This document shows, piece after piece, positions 1 to 9,888 of a stretch of DNA of 64,000 nt (positions are counted from its first letter, which is position 1; every line of letters begins with the position of its first letter). The DNA is from Closterium sp. Naga37s-1 (taxonomy: Eukaryota > Streptophyta > Zygnematophyceae > Desmidiales > Closteriaceae): the NCBI GenBank assembly GCA_947471745.1, contig CANJKZ010000063.1, positions 568,001-632,000 on the forward strand, written 5' to 3'. Below the pieces are notes generated by a model. It was not told the origin of the DNA. It did no database searches and worked only from the letters and a program-made list of their open reading frames with translations. Made by a program: the position numbers and the translations under genes.

Positions 1-215
1 GTCACCCTGCCCGCCCGTTGCGCCCTGTGCGCCCTGCCCGTCCGTCGCGCCCCGTGCGCCCTGCCCGTCCGTCGCGCCCCTGCTGCGCCCTGCCCGTCCG
101 TCGCGCCCCGTGCGCCCTGCCCGTCCGTCGCGCCCCCGCTGCGCCCTGCCTGTCCGTCGCACCCCGTGCGCCCTGCCTGTCCGCACCTGTCGCGCCCGTC
201 CCTGCCAGTTGCGTC
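1..215. repeat. GC-rich tandem repeat in leader of element A
   Basis: Imperfect copies of a unit containing CGCCCTGCCCGTCCGTCGCG recur from the window start to about 215, between where the primer binding site should lie and the Gag start at 312. Elements B, C and D carry different arrays in the same place. The open frames on both strands here are repeat artefacts. Confidence 0.75.
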
Positions 216-311
216 CTGTCCCGTCGCGCCGCACTGTCTGTCACGCCCTACGCAGGCCCTTTAGGCGTTTAGGGTTTCGGCAACAGCGGTTACCACCTCT
301 TAGCTTCTGCT

Positions 312-3300
312 ATGGCGACCCCTAGGGTCCTGCGTTTTGACGCCGAGGGTAGGCCGCTTGAGTTCACCGTCTGGCTCCTGCGTGCGCGCCGCCTTTTAGA
401 GAGTCAGGTTCAGGCAGATGAGTCTCTATGGGCGCACGCTTCTGGCGACCTTTCTAAGCCCGACGACCCTGCACCCTTAGCAGCTGACCCCACACCTGCA
501 GACAGTGACCGTTATGCACGCGAGCGTGCTGACGTGACCGCGTGGACGTCGCGTGACGCTGCGGCCTGCATCGCCCTCAGCAGCCTCCTCCCTGAGTCTG
601 AGGAGACCCACTTCACTCAGGTTCGCACGGCTAGTGAGTTCCTGACTGCGATCAAGGCCCGCTACGCTACTCCCACCACTGTCTCTCTTGGTCGCCTGTT
701 CCTTCCGTTCCTGTTTCCTGACCTCGCCTCGTTTGAGCGCACTGCTGACTTGATCACTCATCTGCGCTCCCTCGATTCTAGCTACCGCGTTGCTTGCACT
801 GACGCACAGCTTGCACTGCTCCCTCCCCCCATGGCGATTACTATCTATTTCATCGCCACTAGCCTCCCTAACCGCCTTGTCTCGGTTTGTGACGCATTTC
901 TTCTGAAGCACCCTAGCAAGCTCACTATCGAGGTCCTTGAGTCGGCCCTCAAGGACGTCGAGAGCAACCTCCGCTGGGTAGCATCTGCCTCTGGTGTTGT
1001 GCCCCCTCCACTGTTTCACGGGTGCACTGTCCCTCAGCTGCCCACCTTTACTGCCTCCCTCGCCACTGCCGCTACTGACGTGACCGCAGCTGCTGTTACG
1101 ACTTCTTCGCGGTCTCGGGGTAGGAGTGGCAGGAGGGGCGGTCAGGGTGCGGGCGGAGGCGGCGGAGGCGGTGGGGGTGACGTGGCGAGCGGCGGCGGCA
1201 GGAGTGCAGGGGCTGGAGGAGCGTCTCGTACAGCGGCCGGTGACTCCCCTGCTGCAGCTGGTGGAGGTGACGCCCGGGTTCGTCAGCCACCTACTGGTCT
1301 GCCAGCCACAGGGGGTGGAGCAGCGGCGTGGTACCTGACTCAGCGACAGCAGCAGCAGCAGCAGCAGCAGCAGCCCCTCCCCTCGCAGCAGCCACAGCAG
1401 CAGCAGCGGCAGCAGCAGGTTTCGAGGCAGGGGTCAGGACAGCGTCAGCTGCAGCGCGGTGTCGTCCACTCTCCCTGCACCTATCACGTTCTGACAGGTG
1501 CCCGCCGCGGCCAGCCTTGTGGCCGCAGCCACCCACCAGGTCAGTGCTTTGCTCAGCTTACTGACACGGTTCGGTTGGCCTACGGCGTTGACGGCCCTGC
1601 CCCGGACTGGCTTCCCCTTGTTCAGATATACGGCCCCGCTCTGTGGGGCATGTCGGCTTCTCAGTTGGTTGATCTCTTAGGAACTCCTCATGCTATGTAT
1701 GCTGTTGTTGACTCTCGTGCTTCTGACTCTGTTTACTCGAGTGTTGTTAGCTTAGGTGCTAGTCTTGCTGAGGTGCCTGTTGCTAGTGTAGGTACTTGTG
1801 TAGACACTAGTCCAGGAGCTGCTCCGGAGGACGCTTCGCTGTCTTTCACTCTGGACTCCGGAGCTTCGCACTGTTTCTTCCGCGACCGCACGACACTTAC
1901 CCCGCTTCCTACGCCGGTCTCTGTAGCACTGGCTGATCCCACTTCGGGACCAGTCACTGCTCGCTACACTACTACGCTTCCGTGCCCGGCTGTTCCCTCC
2001 GGTTCTCTGACCGGCTTCCACGTCCCCTCGTTCTCGAGGAACTTGGTGGGCGTGAGGCCGCTCGTGAGTCAGCACGTGGGTGTGTGGATTGAGCCTTCTG
2101 GCGAGACTGCGGTTTGTGTCGACGGGGACACGTACGCGCCTCTCGCCACCTTTACCGCTGAGCCGGGCTCTGGTCTCTACACACTTCACACTGGCCCCCG
2201 AGGGCAGCAGCAGCAGCAGCAGGAGCAGTAGCGGCAGCAGCAGCAGCAGCAGCAACTACTGCCCCCGACCCCTGTCACTGCCCCCCGTTAGGTTCCCGCG
2301 TCTCACCAGGTTGTCGCGTCTCCCCAGGTAGCTGTGTCTGGTCAGGTTCCGGTGTCTGGTCCAGTTGCTGCGTCGTGCTCCTGCCGGTCACTTGCCCACC
2401 CCACTGTTTTGTGGCACCACCGGATGGGGCACCCGTCCATTTCTCGCCTGCGCGCTATGTCTAGTCAGCGTCTTGTCTTAGGCCTCCCGCGAGTCTTGCC
2501 GTCGCTGCCGCCTTCGCTTGCACCACCTTGCGGTCCCTGCGTCGAGGGTCGGCTGCGCGCCACCCCTCACTCCTCCTCCCTTCGTCCGGCCACCGAGCCC
2601 TTCGAGACTCTCCACTTGGACGTCTGGGGCCCCGCCTCGCGCCCTGGCCCTGAGCGAGAGAGTTTCTTTCTCGTGGTCGTTGACGACTACTCCCGCTACA
2701 CCAAAGTGTTCCCCCTGGCGAAGAAGTCCGACGTGACTTCTACGCTGATCCGGTGGTTACTTCTCGCTGGATTCTGTCGCGAGCAGGGCATCCGTCAGTC
2801 CTGGACGCTTCCAGAGTCCCCACAGCAGAATGGGGTTGCTGAGCGCCGCATAGGCTTGGTCATGGAGATCGCCCGCACCTCCATGACTCACGCCCGTGCC
2901 CCCCATTTTCTGTGGCCTTACGCGGTTCGGTACGCTGCTCACCAGCTGAACCTCTGGCCACGTGTCTCTCGGCCAGAGGTTTCACCGACCAGTCTTTGGA
3001 CCGGGTCCCCTGGTGCTGCGTCGCGTTTTCGTGTCTGTGGTTGCTTGACACTTGTTCGCGACACCTCCGCGGACAAGATCTCGCCTCGCGCTGTTCCCTG
3101 CGTTTTCCTTGGTTTCCCTGCTGACTCCTCTGACTACACCTTTTACCACCCTCCCCTTCACCGGTTCTTTGACTCTCGTGACGTCCGTTTCGACGAGTCC
3201 GTCCCCTACTACGTCAGGTACCCCTGTCGAGGTCTCCCGGTTCCTCCTCCCCCTCTCTTCCTGACTTCAGCTCCCCCTCCTGCTCCCCAGGTACAGCCTC

Positions 3301-3883
3301 CCCACCCTGGTCCCGCCCCGTCAGGTGTGTCCCACGCTATCCCTCCCCCCTCGGTAGCCCCTCAGGTGCAGCCTCCTTCCCCGCAGTCCTCCTCACAGCC
3401 TACAGCAGACCCTGCGGGAGCCGGTTTTCGTGGCGAGGACCCTGGAGGTGCTAGCTCTAGAGGTGCTGGAGTTGGAGCAGAGAGCGTACCTATGCGAGGT
3501 CCTGGTTCTGGGGGTGCTGGAGTTGGAGCTGAGCCCGTGACTGCAGGAGACTCTAGTCTTCGGGGAGCTGGTGTTAGTGGAGCTGTCCCTGGGGGTGCTA
3601 CGACTGGGGGTGCACCCTCTGCTGGACCTGGAGAGCCTGGGACGGACCCTGTTACTTCTGGTGGTGCTGGCTCTGGGGGTGGTGCGACTGGTTCTTTGGA
3701 GAGCGTTCCTGGGGCTACCACCGCTCCGGACACTACTCCTCCCCCCCACCCCTACCCGACCTGGCACCAGGCCTGTGTACGCCGTGCCCGTGAGGAGCAG
3801 CTGGAGGTGGAGCGAGAGGAGAGAGAGTTGGAGCGGCAGCAGCTGGAGCTACAGCGGTTGGAGGAGCAGCAGCAGCAGCAGCC

Positions 3884-3925
<42 letters not shown>

Positions 3926-6217
3926 GCAGCAGCAGCAGTCGCAGCAGCAGGAGCAGCCGCAGCCGCCGCAGCTGGAGGAGCAGCGGTCGCAGCCGCAGCA
4001 GGAGCAGCAGCAGCAGCCACCTCCTCCTCCTGTCTCTGGACTTCGGACCCTTGGTCTCCCCTCTCCCTCTCCTCCCTCCTCCCCCTCTCCTCCCGTCTCT
4101 GGTCCTCCGCTTCCTCCTCCTGACCCCTCCCCAGCTGTTTTCCCTCCTCCTCTGCCCCCGTTGTCCTCTCCTCTTTCTCACACTTGGTCTTCGCGTCGCT
4201 CTCCTCGTGCTCGTCACTCGTCTCCTGTTCCCTTCACTGACCTTCGTACTGCCCTGTTTCGTTCTAGTCCGCCTCGTTCGTCTCCTTCTGTACTTTCTTC
4301 TCCTCCTGAGTCGGCTCTCACTACTTCCCTCTCTACTCCTGTCACAGACTACTACCGCACGTACCGTCCTGTTCTCTCTCGTGTTCTCGCCTCTCTTGTT
4401 ACCGACCCACGTGCTTCTCTGTCCTCTGTCTCCGCTCTTACTGCCGCAGTCACTGAGTTTGCCTCTACTCGCCGCCTTGACTACGCCACCAGTCTTGTGG
4501 CTGCTCCTCCTACCAGTCCTCTGGCCGTTGGGGGTGAGTCTGCCCTTGGCTGTGATGCCATAGAGGACAGGCAGTTTGAGCTAGAGTTCCTGGCAGCCGC
4601 TTCCCCTCATCTCTGTGCCATGCTGCTCGCCCCTGAGGGAGACCCCGACGCCCTTGACATACCGACTCCTCGCACTTACGCTGAGGCAGTGTCAGGGCCT
4701 TGGGCCTCTCAGTGGAGAGCTGCCATGGACTCATAGATGGCCTCCTACGGATCCACAGGCACTTACATCGACGAGGTTTCCCCCCCTGGGGCGAACGTAG
4801 TCAATGGCATGTGGGACTTCAGGGTGAAGCGGCCACCGGGATCTCCTCCGGTCTTCAAGGCGCGCTATGTGGCTAGAGGTTTCAGTCAGTGCGAGGGAGT
4901 TGACTTCTTTCAGACCTTCGCGCCTACCCCGAAGATGACCACTCTTCGAATGTTACTGCACGTAGCAGCACAGAGTGACTACGAGTTACACTCTCTCGAC
5001 TTCTCTACTGCTTTCCTTCAGGGTAGCCTACACGAGGAGGTCTGGCTGCGTCGTCCCTCTGCCTTCACTGGCACCTTCCCTCCTGGGACCCAGTGGAGGT
5101 TGAGGCGACCGGTCTACGGTCTCCGTCAGGCTCCTCGTGAGTGGCACGACACCCTTCGTTCTACCCTGTCTGACCTCGGTTTCCAGCCGTCTTCTGCCGA
5201 CCCGTCACTGTTTGTTCGGCGTGGCTCCACACCGTTCTTTGTACTGGTCTACGTCGACGGCCTGGTTTTTGCCACTGCTGACAGGGTTGCTTTGGCTGAC
5301 GTGAAGCGCGAACTGCAGAAGAGACACACGTGCACTGACCTTGGTGAGCTCCGCCACTACCTTGGCCTGCAGATCACCAAGGACAGAGCCTCTCGCACCA
5401 TTACACTCTCACAGTCACACATGGTGCAGAAGGTCCTTCAGCGGTTCGAGCTTCAGCACTCCACAGTACACCGCACACCTCTTGCTGTTGACCACAGACT
5501 CACTGGACCCTTCCCTGACGAGCCGTTTGAGCCTAGTGGTCCTTACGCAGAGCTTGTGGGCTGCCTCATGTACCTGATGACTTGTACTCGCCCGGACCTC
5601 GCCTTCCCTCTCAGCATCCTTGCTCGCTTTGTTGCGCCAGGGAGACACCGTCCAGTTCACTGGACAGCTGCTGTGAGGGTGGCGAAGTACCTAGCGACGA
5701 CATCAGGCGTGGGGCTGGTTCTTGGAGGGCAGCAGTCTATTGTACTTACTGGACACTGTGACTCTTCTTACGCTGACGGCGCCGAGACTCACAGGTCTAC
5801 TCAGGGGTACTGCTTCAGCCTGGGCTCTGGAGCTGTTTCGTGGAGGTCCACGCGTTCCTCCTCGGTCTCGACCTCTACTGCTGAGGCCGAGATCTACGCT
5901 GGAGCCATGGCTGCACAGGAGCTGCGTTGGTTGACCTTCTTGCTCACCGACCTTGGTGAGCGGCCGAGCTCTGCACCGACCTTGTTCACTGACAACAAGG
6001 CGTCGATTCTCCTCTGTCGAGAGCCGCGACTGGAGAGCAGAGTGAAGCACATCAACGTCAGGTACTTTCTTCTGCAAGAGTTGCAGAGGCGTGGACGGGC
6101 TCGCATCGACTTTGGGCCAACACTGCAGACATCTTCACCAAGGCGCTTCCGCCTTGTGACCACCAGAGGTGTTGTGTGCAGTTAGGTCTCGTTGACACAG
6201 GTTCTCGCCTTGCGTAG
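312..6217 (+). pseudogene. Gag-Pro-Pol of copia element A, broken
   Basis: One frame runs from ATG 312 through Gag, a Q-rich linker, a C-x13-C-x3-H-x4-C motif near 1470, protease (LDSGAS near 1852), integrase (HH-CC zinc region near 2420-2540, then the core), a long P/S/G/Q-rich linker, RT from about 4740 and RNase H. The start was chosen because MATPRVLRFD matches the Gag starts of C and D. Lesions: in-frame TAG codons at 2229, 2289 and 4734; an in-frame loss of about 25 codons near 2760 that removes the segment holding the second integrase catalytic aspartate present in B and C; YVDG at 5250-5261 where RT needs YVDD; and a small deletion near 6115 that shifts frame, so the aligned reading ends at 6217 rather than 6185. 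Family assignment is firm. Confidence 0.9.
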
Positions 6218-6279
6218 TCTTGAGTTCTCTGCTTGCTTTGTTTGTACGCTTTATATATACCTCTGTGAACTCTTGAACT

Positions 6280-6369
6280 GGCCTTGTGGCTCTTTTGCTT
6301 GTGCTCGGAGTGTGTGGTGACGTTGTGATCCACCCTGAGCTTTGTTTCTTTGTGTCTGGTCTTGTGACC
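6280..6369 (+). other. 3' noncoding hairpin pair, element A
   Basis: Between the end of pol and the purine tract lie GGCC-TTGT-GGCT (6280-6291) and GGTC-TTGT-GACC (6358-6369). Both can form four-base-pair stems with a TTGT loop. Elements B and C have the same pair in the same order 84-85 nt apart (78 nt here). A TATATATA box-like run lies just upstream near 6250. The role is unknown. Confidence 0.6.
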
Positions 6370-6417
6370 GTACACTTTTGGTTTTGCTTGACACCCCTCA
6401 CTTAGACTATGGGGGTG

Positions 6418-6530
6418 TGTCAAATGTTGTAGTCTTAGTGATGTGTGTTATAGGGGGTACAACTATTAGGGTTGGGTTTATGTACCCCAACCAACCTTAG
6501 TCAAACCAACACTTTCATTTTTGACAATAT
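6418..6530 (+). repeat. 3' LTR of element A (right end uncertain)
   Basis: Starts TGTCAAATGT immediately after the purine run, as in B, and contains a diverged version of the B LTR (a GGGTACAAC block near 6456). No second LTR is available, so the right end is a guess; an ending near 6517 (ACTTTCA) or a little later fits the 128-134 bp lengths of B and C. Confidence 0.7.
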
Positions 6531-7101
6531 CTTGATGAACCTGTAAGATGTTACACAACTATCGGCCTAGCTGCAACTGCATTGCTCTGGTTAATATCTG
6601 TTAGAAGGGCAAGGCGGATGCTTGATAAGGTCTTGTTGTGTTGCATCTGGAGAATGTATTGCAGCACATACCCCTGGTTCTACTCTCAATTCACCCAACG
6701 TAGGTGTTCGATATTAGGAGCCTATGTCCAAAAAGGTATTTTTTTTCCAACAGCTAGGGCAGAGCTTTGTGATCAAACAGATTTTACGCTTCTTGTGGCA
6801 AAAACAATTGAAGGCAACATTGATTCTGGCATCAGTAGCCCCATGGCCACCTTCACGATTCACCGGAACAGGAGCCACCGCCACAGCGACGGGGTAGATC
6901 TGTCCTGCGCTAATTTGCTTCATAGAAATTGTCATGTTTAGCCTAACAATTTACAGAGCGTACCAGCATGGCTAGATTCAGCCAACCTACAATACAGAGC
7001 ACACAATTTGTGTGCACAAATCAGCCCACCTAAAGAGCCCACTGAATCAGCCCACCAAATCACAGCCCACCAAATCACAGCCCACCAACTTGTATGAGCA
7101 T
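6531..7101. other. Intergenic, 3' flank of root-cap gene 1
   Basis: No convincing gene. A 119-codon plus-strand frame at 6582-6941 has no recognisable feature. From about 7020 to 7092 the sequence repeats CAGCCCACCAAATCA-like units. On the minus strand these read as the TGGTGGGCTG repeats just after the stop of root-cap gene 1. Confidence 0.6.
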
Positions 7102-8550
7102 TTAGTTGAGGGGCTCCATGGGGAACTCCTCGACGGGGCTCAGCTGCTTGGCGCGGTGGTACTCGGTTTGCGCGCAGTCCACGGACAGCACGGAGCTCGA
7201 CTCGTACAGCCGGGGAGTGCCGTCAAGGAACCCAGCGCCCTCCTGGCTGTCGGCCGAGATCGGACGGTGCAGGTTCGCGATCAGGCGCTGGAAGTCGGCG
7301 GCGCGCGCCGCGTGGTCGGGGCGGTAGGTTTGACCGAGCACGCCTTGCACATCGTCGGTGTGCTCCAGCTCGACAATCCCCACGTTGATGTGCGCCTCGG
7401 TGTCGTTGGGCGTCTGAAGCTTGGGGTTGGCGACGCGCAGACGCAGGTCGAGCGCCACGAGCCCGTCGATGGTGAGCGTGTAGTAGTCCACGTCATACGG
7501 GCCCTCCTTCTCCAGAGCCGCGAACCGCACAGTCAGACCGCCCTCGGTAGTCACCTCGTCGCCCACGCTCATCCTCGGGATCTCCTCGCCGTCGATCTCG
7601 ATCGTCTTCATGAAGCCATCACCGCGCTCCTGCTGCTTGCCAGCGCGCGCCGCGAGCCGCACCTTGTGGTCGGCGCCGTTGGCGAACCACACGATGCCGA
7701 GCTCCTTGATCCACGTGTGCACGGCCTTGCCGTCAACAACGAGCGCCGCGTTCTCCGTGTCGTCCGAGTAGTACCCGCGCAGCAGCATGTTCACGTGCAG
7801 GTCCTTGTCGGTCAGCAGGCAGAACGCCTTGTCGGGGCGCCCGTTGAAGTCGAAGTGCGTGCCGTACGCGCCCACCAGATGCGGGTCGTTCACCACGTTC
7901 GCCGCGGGGTTGCACTCGCCGCCCGTGCGCACCTGCAGCGCTATGGGCTTCGAGTCCGTCGCGTACTGCGCCGTCAGCTCGCCGCACGAGTAGTCGATGT
8001 TGTCGTGCACCAGGTAGCACGCGCCGTCCGTCTTCTTGCCGTCGATGGTAATATCGGGGATGTACTGCCAGTACGTGCAGCTGCTGTACCCCGCGCACGT
8101 GTTGCAGCACGTCTGCGGGGACGCCTTCTTCAGCGTCAGCGGGTTGCCCTTCACGTACACCTCCACGCCCAGCTTGTTCTTGAGCAGGTTCGATGTCTTC
8201 CACTTGGCGGGGATGCCGCCCTTGCTGCAGTTGGCGGGCGTGCACGCGCCGTCCCCGGGTTTGCCCAGGTCCTTATGGCACTTCATTTCGTTCCATCCGG
8301 CCGCTTTCACGTCAACCATCAGCATGCTGTCCGTGCTCGGGCTCACGATCGTCGTTCCCTCGAACTTGTCCAGGTTGCCCGCAGCCGCCGCCTTCTCTAT
8401 GCCAGAAGGCACCTCCGACGCCACGCCATTGTCGCCCTTGGCCTTGTCCAGGTTGACGGCGGGGTTGTTGGGTCCGGTCACGACGGTTTGTCCTGCGGAC
8501 GCCACCGCCAGCAGCACGGCGAACGTTGCGAGGAAGAGTAGACGTGCCAT
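7102..8550 (-). CDS. Root-cap-domain secreted protein, copy 1
   Basis: Intronless 482-residue protein. Residues 1-20 form a signal peptide (hydrophobic run ending ASAGQ), so it is probably secreted or wall-associated. A Cys-rich middle region (about residues 91-190, including CCNTC) precedes NDPHLVGAYGTHFDFNG at 221-237 and FCLLTDKDLHVN at 243-254. This pattern is typical of the plant root cap/LEA-like family, whose VLGQTYRPD-type segment is also present (404-412). The molecular function of that family is not established. A TATA box lies 71 nt upstream of the ATG. The 26058-27506 copy is inverted and differs at 15 residues, none of them between residues 89 and 381. The long open frame on the opposite strand is a GC-rich shadow. 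Confidence 0.85.
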   Translation of the reverse strand: MARLLFLATFAVLLAVASAGQTVVTGPNNPAVNLDKAKGDNGVASEVPSGIEKAAAAGNLDKFEGTTIVSPSTDSMLMVDVKAAGWNEMKCHKDLGKPGDGACTPANCSKGGIPAKWKTSNLLKNKLGVEVYVKGNPLTLKKASPQTCCNTCAGYSSCTYWQYIPDITIDGKKTDGACYLVHDNIDYSCGELTAQYATDSKPIALQVRTGGECNPAANVVNDPHLVGAYGTHFDFNGRPDKAFCLLTDKDLHVNMLLRGYYSDDTENAALVVDGKAVHTWIKELGIVWFANGADHKVRLAARAGKQQERGDGFMKTIEIDGEEIPRMSVGDEVTTEGGLTVRFAALEKEGPYDVDYYTLTIDGLVALDLRLRVANPKLQTPNDTEAHINVGIVELEHTDDVQGVLGQTYRPDHAARAADFQRLIANLHRPISADSQEGAGFLDGTPRLYESSSVLSVDCAQTEYHRAKQLSPVEEFPMEPLN

Positions 8551-8620
8551 GGTTTGGTGCCGTTATACGTGTGAAGAATCTGTATTAGAATGCCTATCTG
8601 AAACCAAGTGAATTTGTGGG

Positions 8621-8628
8621 TATATATA
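8621..8628 (-). promoter_or_regulatory. TATA box of root-cap gene 1
   Basis: TATATATA, read on the minus strand as GCTATATATA, lies 71-78 nt upstream of the ATG at 8550. The spacing allows a short 5' leader of about 40 nt. Confidence 0.6.
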
Positions 8629-9888
8629 GCTCCAAATCCTCTTGGACCAAGTTGGAAATCGCTGACTATCCTGGTTCTTCCAGATTGTTTGCCTTCGCTG
8701 TTTGTACTGCCACCACCAAAACCTATCTTCTCCCCCAAACCCGCTAGACTTGGCTGGTTCCTTTCAGGTCTCAGTCTTTTGTTGCGAGGCGCGACCACAT
8801 GGGTTCAACGAATTGTGACCGCAGGTAGATACTCAGGAGAGGTTTCTTCTATTCTAAGCATTTCAAGTATGACCTGGATGAAGCTGCTGCGACCGTTTCA
8901 CGGGTTGTTGACTGTACCAGATGAAGAATCAGGATACTGTATCTTCCATGTCGGGTATCCTTCGATCCGCAGGTTTCAGGTCTGCATGAAGGATTCCGCC
9001 GCCCCTTCCGTTTCGCCCTTCTCTCCGACCCCCTTGCTAGCGCTAAGAGAAGCCGTGATACAAGTACCGAATATATTGAAATTTATGGAAATCATTACCT
9101 TATGCAATGCGTTTCTTCTCACATCAGCTCCAATTATCCAATACCCATCTCCGAAAGAAATTCAAAATCTTTGCCAACATCCGGAATCCTATTTTGTGTC
9201 TGAACTGAACTTGTCAGCAAGCCAGCAAAGGACTGGTGCAGGAGAATGAGGGGCTAGTGCAGTGCAGGGAAACAGAGGCGATGTGCTACCGCTCGAGGGA
9301 TACAGAAGTGATCGAATGCAGAACAAACATTAACAAACAAAAAAACGGTAACGAGAACAATTGTAGCACTATTGCACCAGACGTTGGGGTGCTGTCGCCT
9401 AGGTTTGAAAATGACCTAAGCTAAGGGCTGGGCCGCGGGCTATCAGCCGAGGCGTGTGTCTCGGGCACCCTTCACTTCTCACTGTGGTAACGACCATAGC
9501 AGCTGTAACAACCATCATACCACGCATCACTTGTAATCGTAACAACTGTAGCAGCTGCAACAACCATGTCATTGTCTTTAGATACTTGGAAAAGCAGAAG
9601 GAAGGTAAAATGGTTGTTGCAGCTGCTATGGGTGTGCACCCTTCGACATACCGCCTCCCCCAACTAACCGCGCGCTTGCAATGCCATGTATCTGCTAGTT
9701 CAGCAGAAAAAGTGGCAGAGAGAGCAGCAAAGATAGCAGCAGGGTGAGGAGTAGAGAGAGCAGCAGAGAGAGCAGCAGAGAGAGCATCAGAGAGAGCAGC
9801 AGAGAGAGGATCAGAGGGCAAGTGGCAGAAGGAGCAGCAGAGCGAGCAGCAGAGCGAGCAGCAGGAGAGCAGCAGAGGGCTTCAGTCC
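8629..9888. other. Intergenic region with a foldback and purine repeat
   Basis: No supported gene. A 213-codon plus-strand frame at 8608-9249 overlaps the TATA box of root-cap gene 1 and has no recognisable domain. A perfect 19-bp inverted repeat (9549-9567 and 9610-9628) with a 42-nt loop and a GAGCAGCAGAGA-type simple repeat (about 9720-9885) are the only structured features. Confidence 0.5.
9549..9628. repeat. 80-nt foldback with perfect 19-bp stem
   Basis: TAGCAGCTGCAACAACCAT at 9549-9567 is the exact reverse complement of 9610-9628. A diverged third arm lies near 9494-9513. It could be a small RNA-type hairpin or the remnant of a foldback element; nothing separates the two. Confidence 0.5.

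Larger units (their letters stand above)
1..6530 (+). mobile_element. Ty1/copia retrotransposon A, left end outside window
   Basis: The window opens inside the GC-rich leader of a copia-type LTR element. Order on the plus strand is leader, Gag, protease, integrase, reverse transcriptase, RNase H, 3' noncoding block, purine run (gggggtg just before 6418) and a 3' LTR starting TGTCAAATG at 6418. The 5' LTR is not in the window, so length and target duplication cannot be given. It is related to element B (42149-48665): integrase, RT and RNase H align almost throughout. Coding lesions make it non-functional. Confidence 0.9.

Noticed and set aside
7012-8541. 509-codon plus-strand frame opposite root-cap gene 1 (and 26067-27452 opposite copy 2)
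   Set aside because: GC-rich third positions leave the antisense frame open; no domain, and the sense frame has signal peptide and family motifs.
8608-9249. 213-codon plus-strand frame
   Set aside because: It overlaps the TATA box of root-cap gene 1 and shows no recognisable domain.
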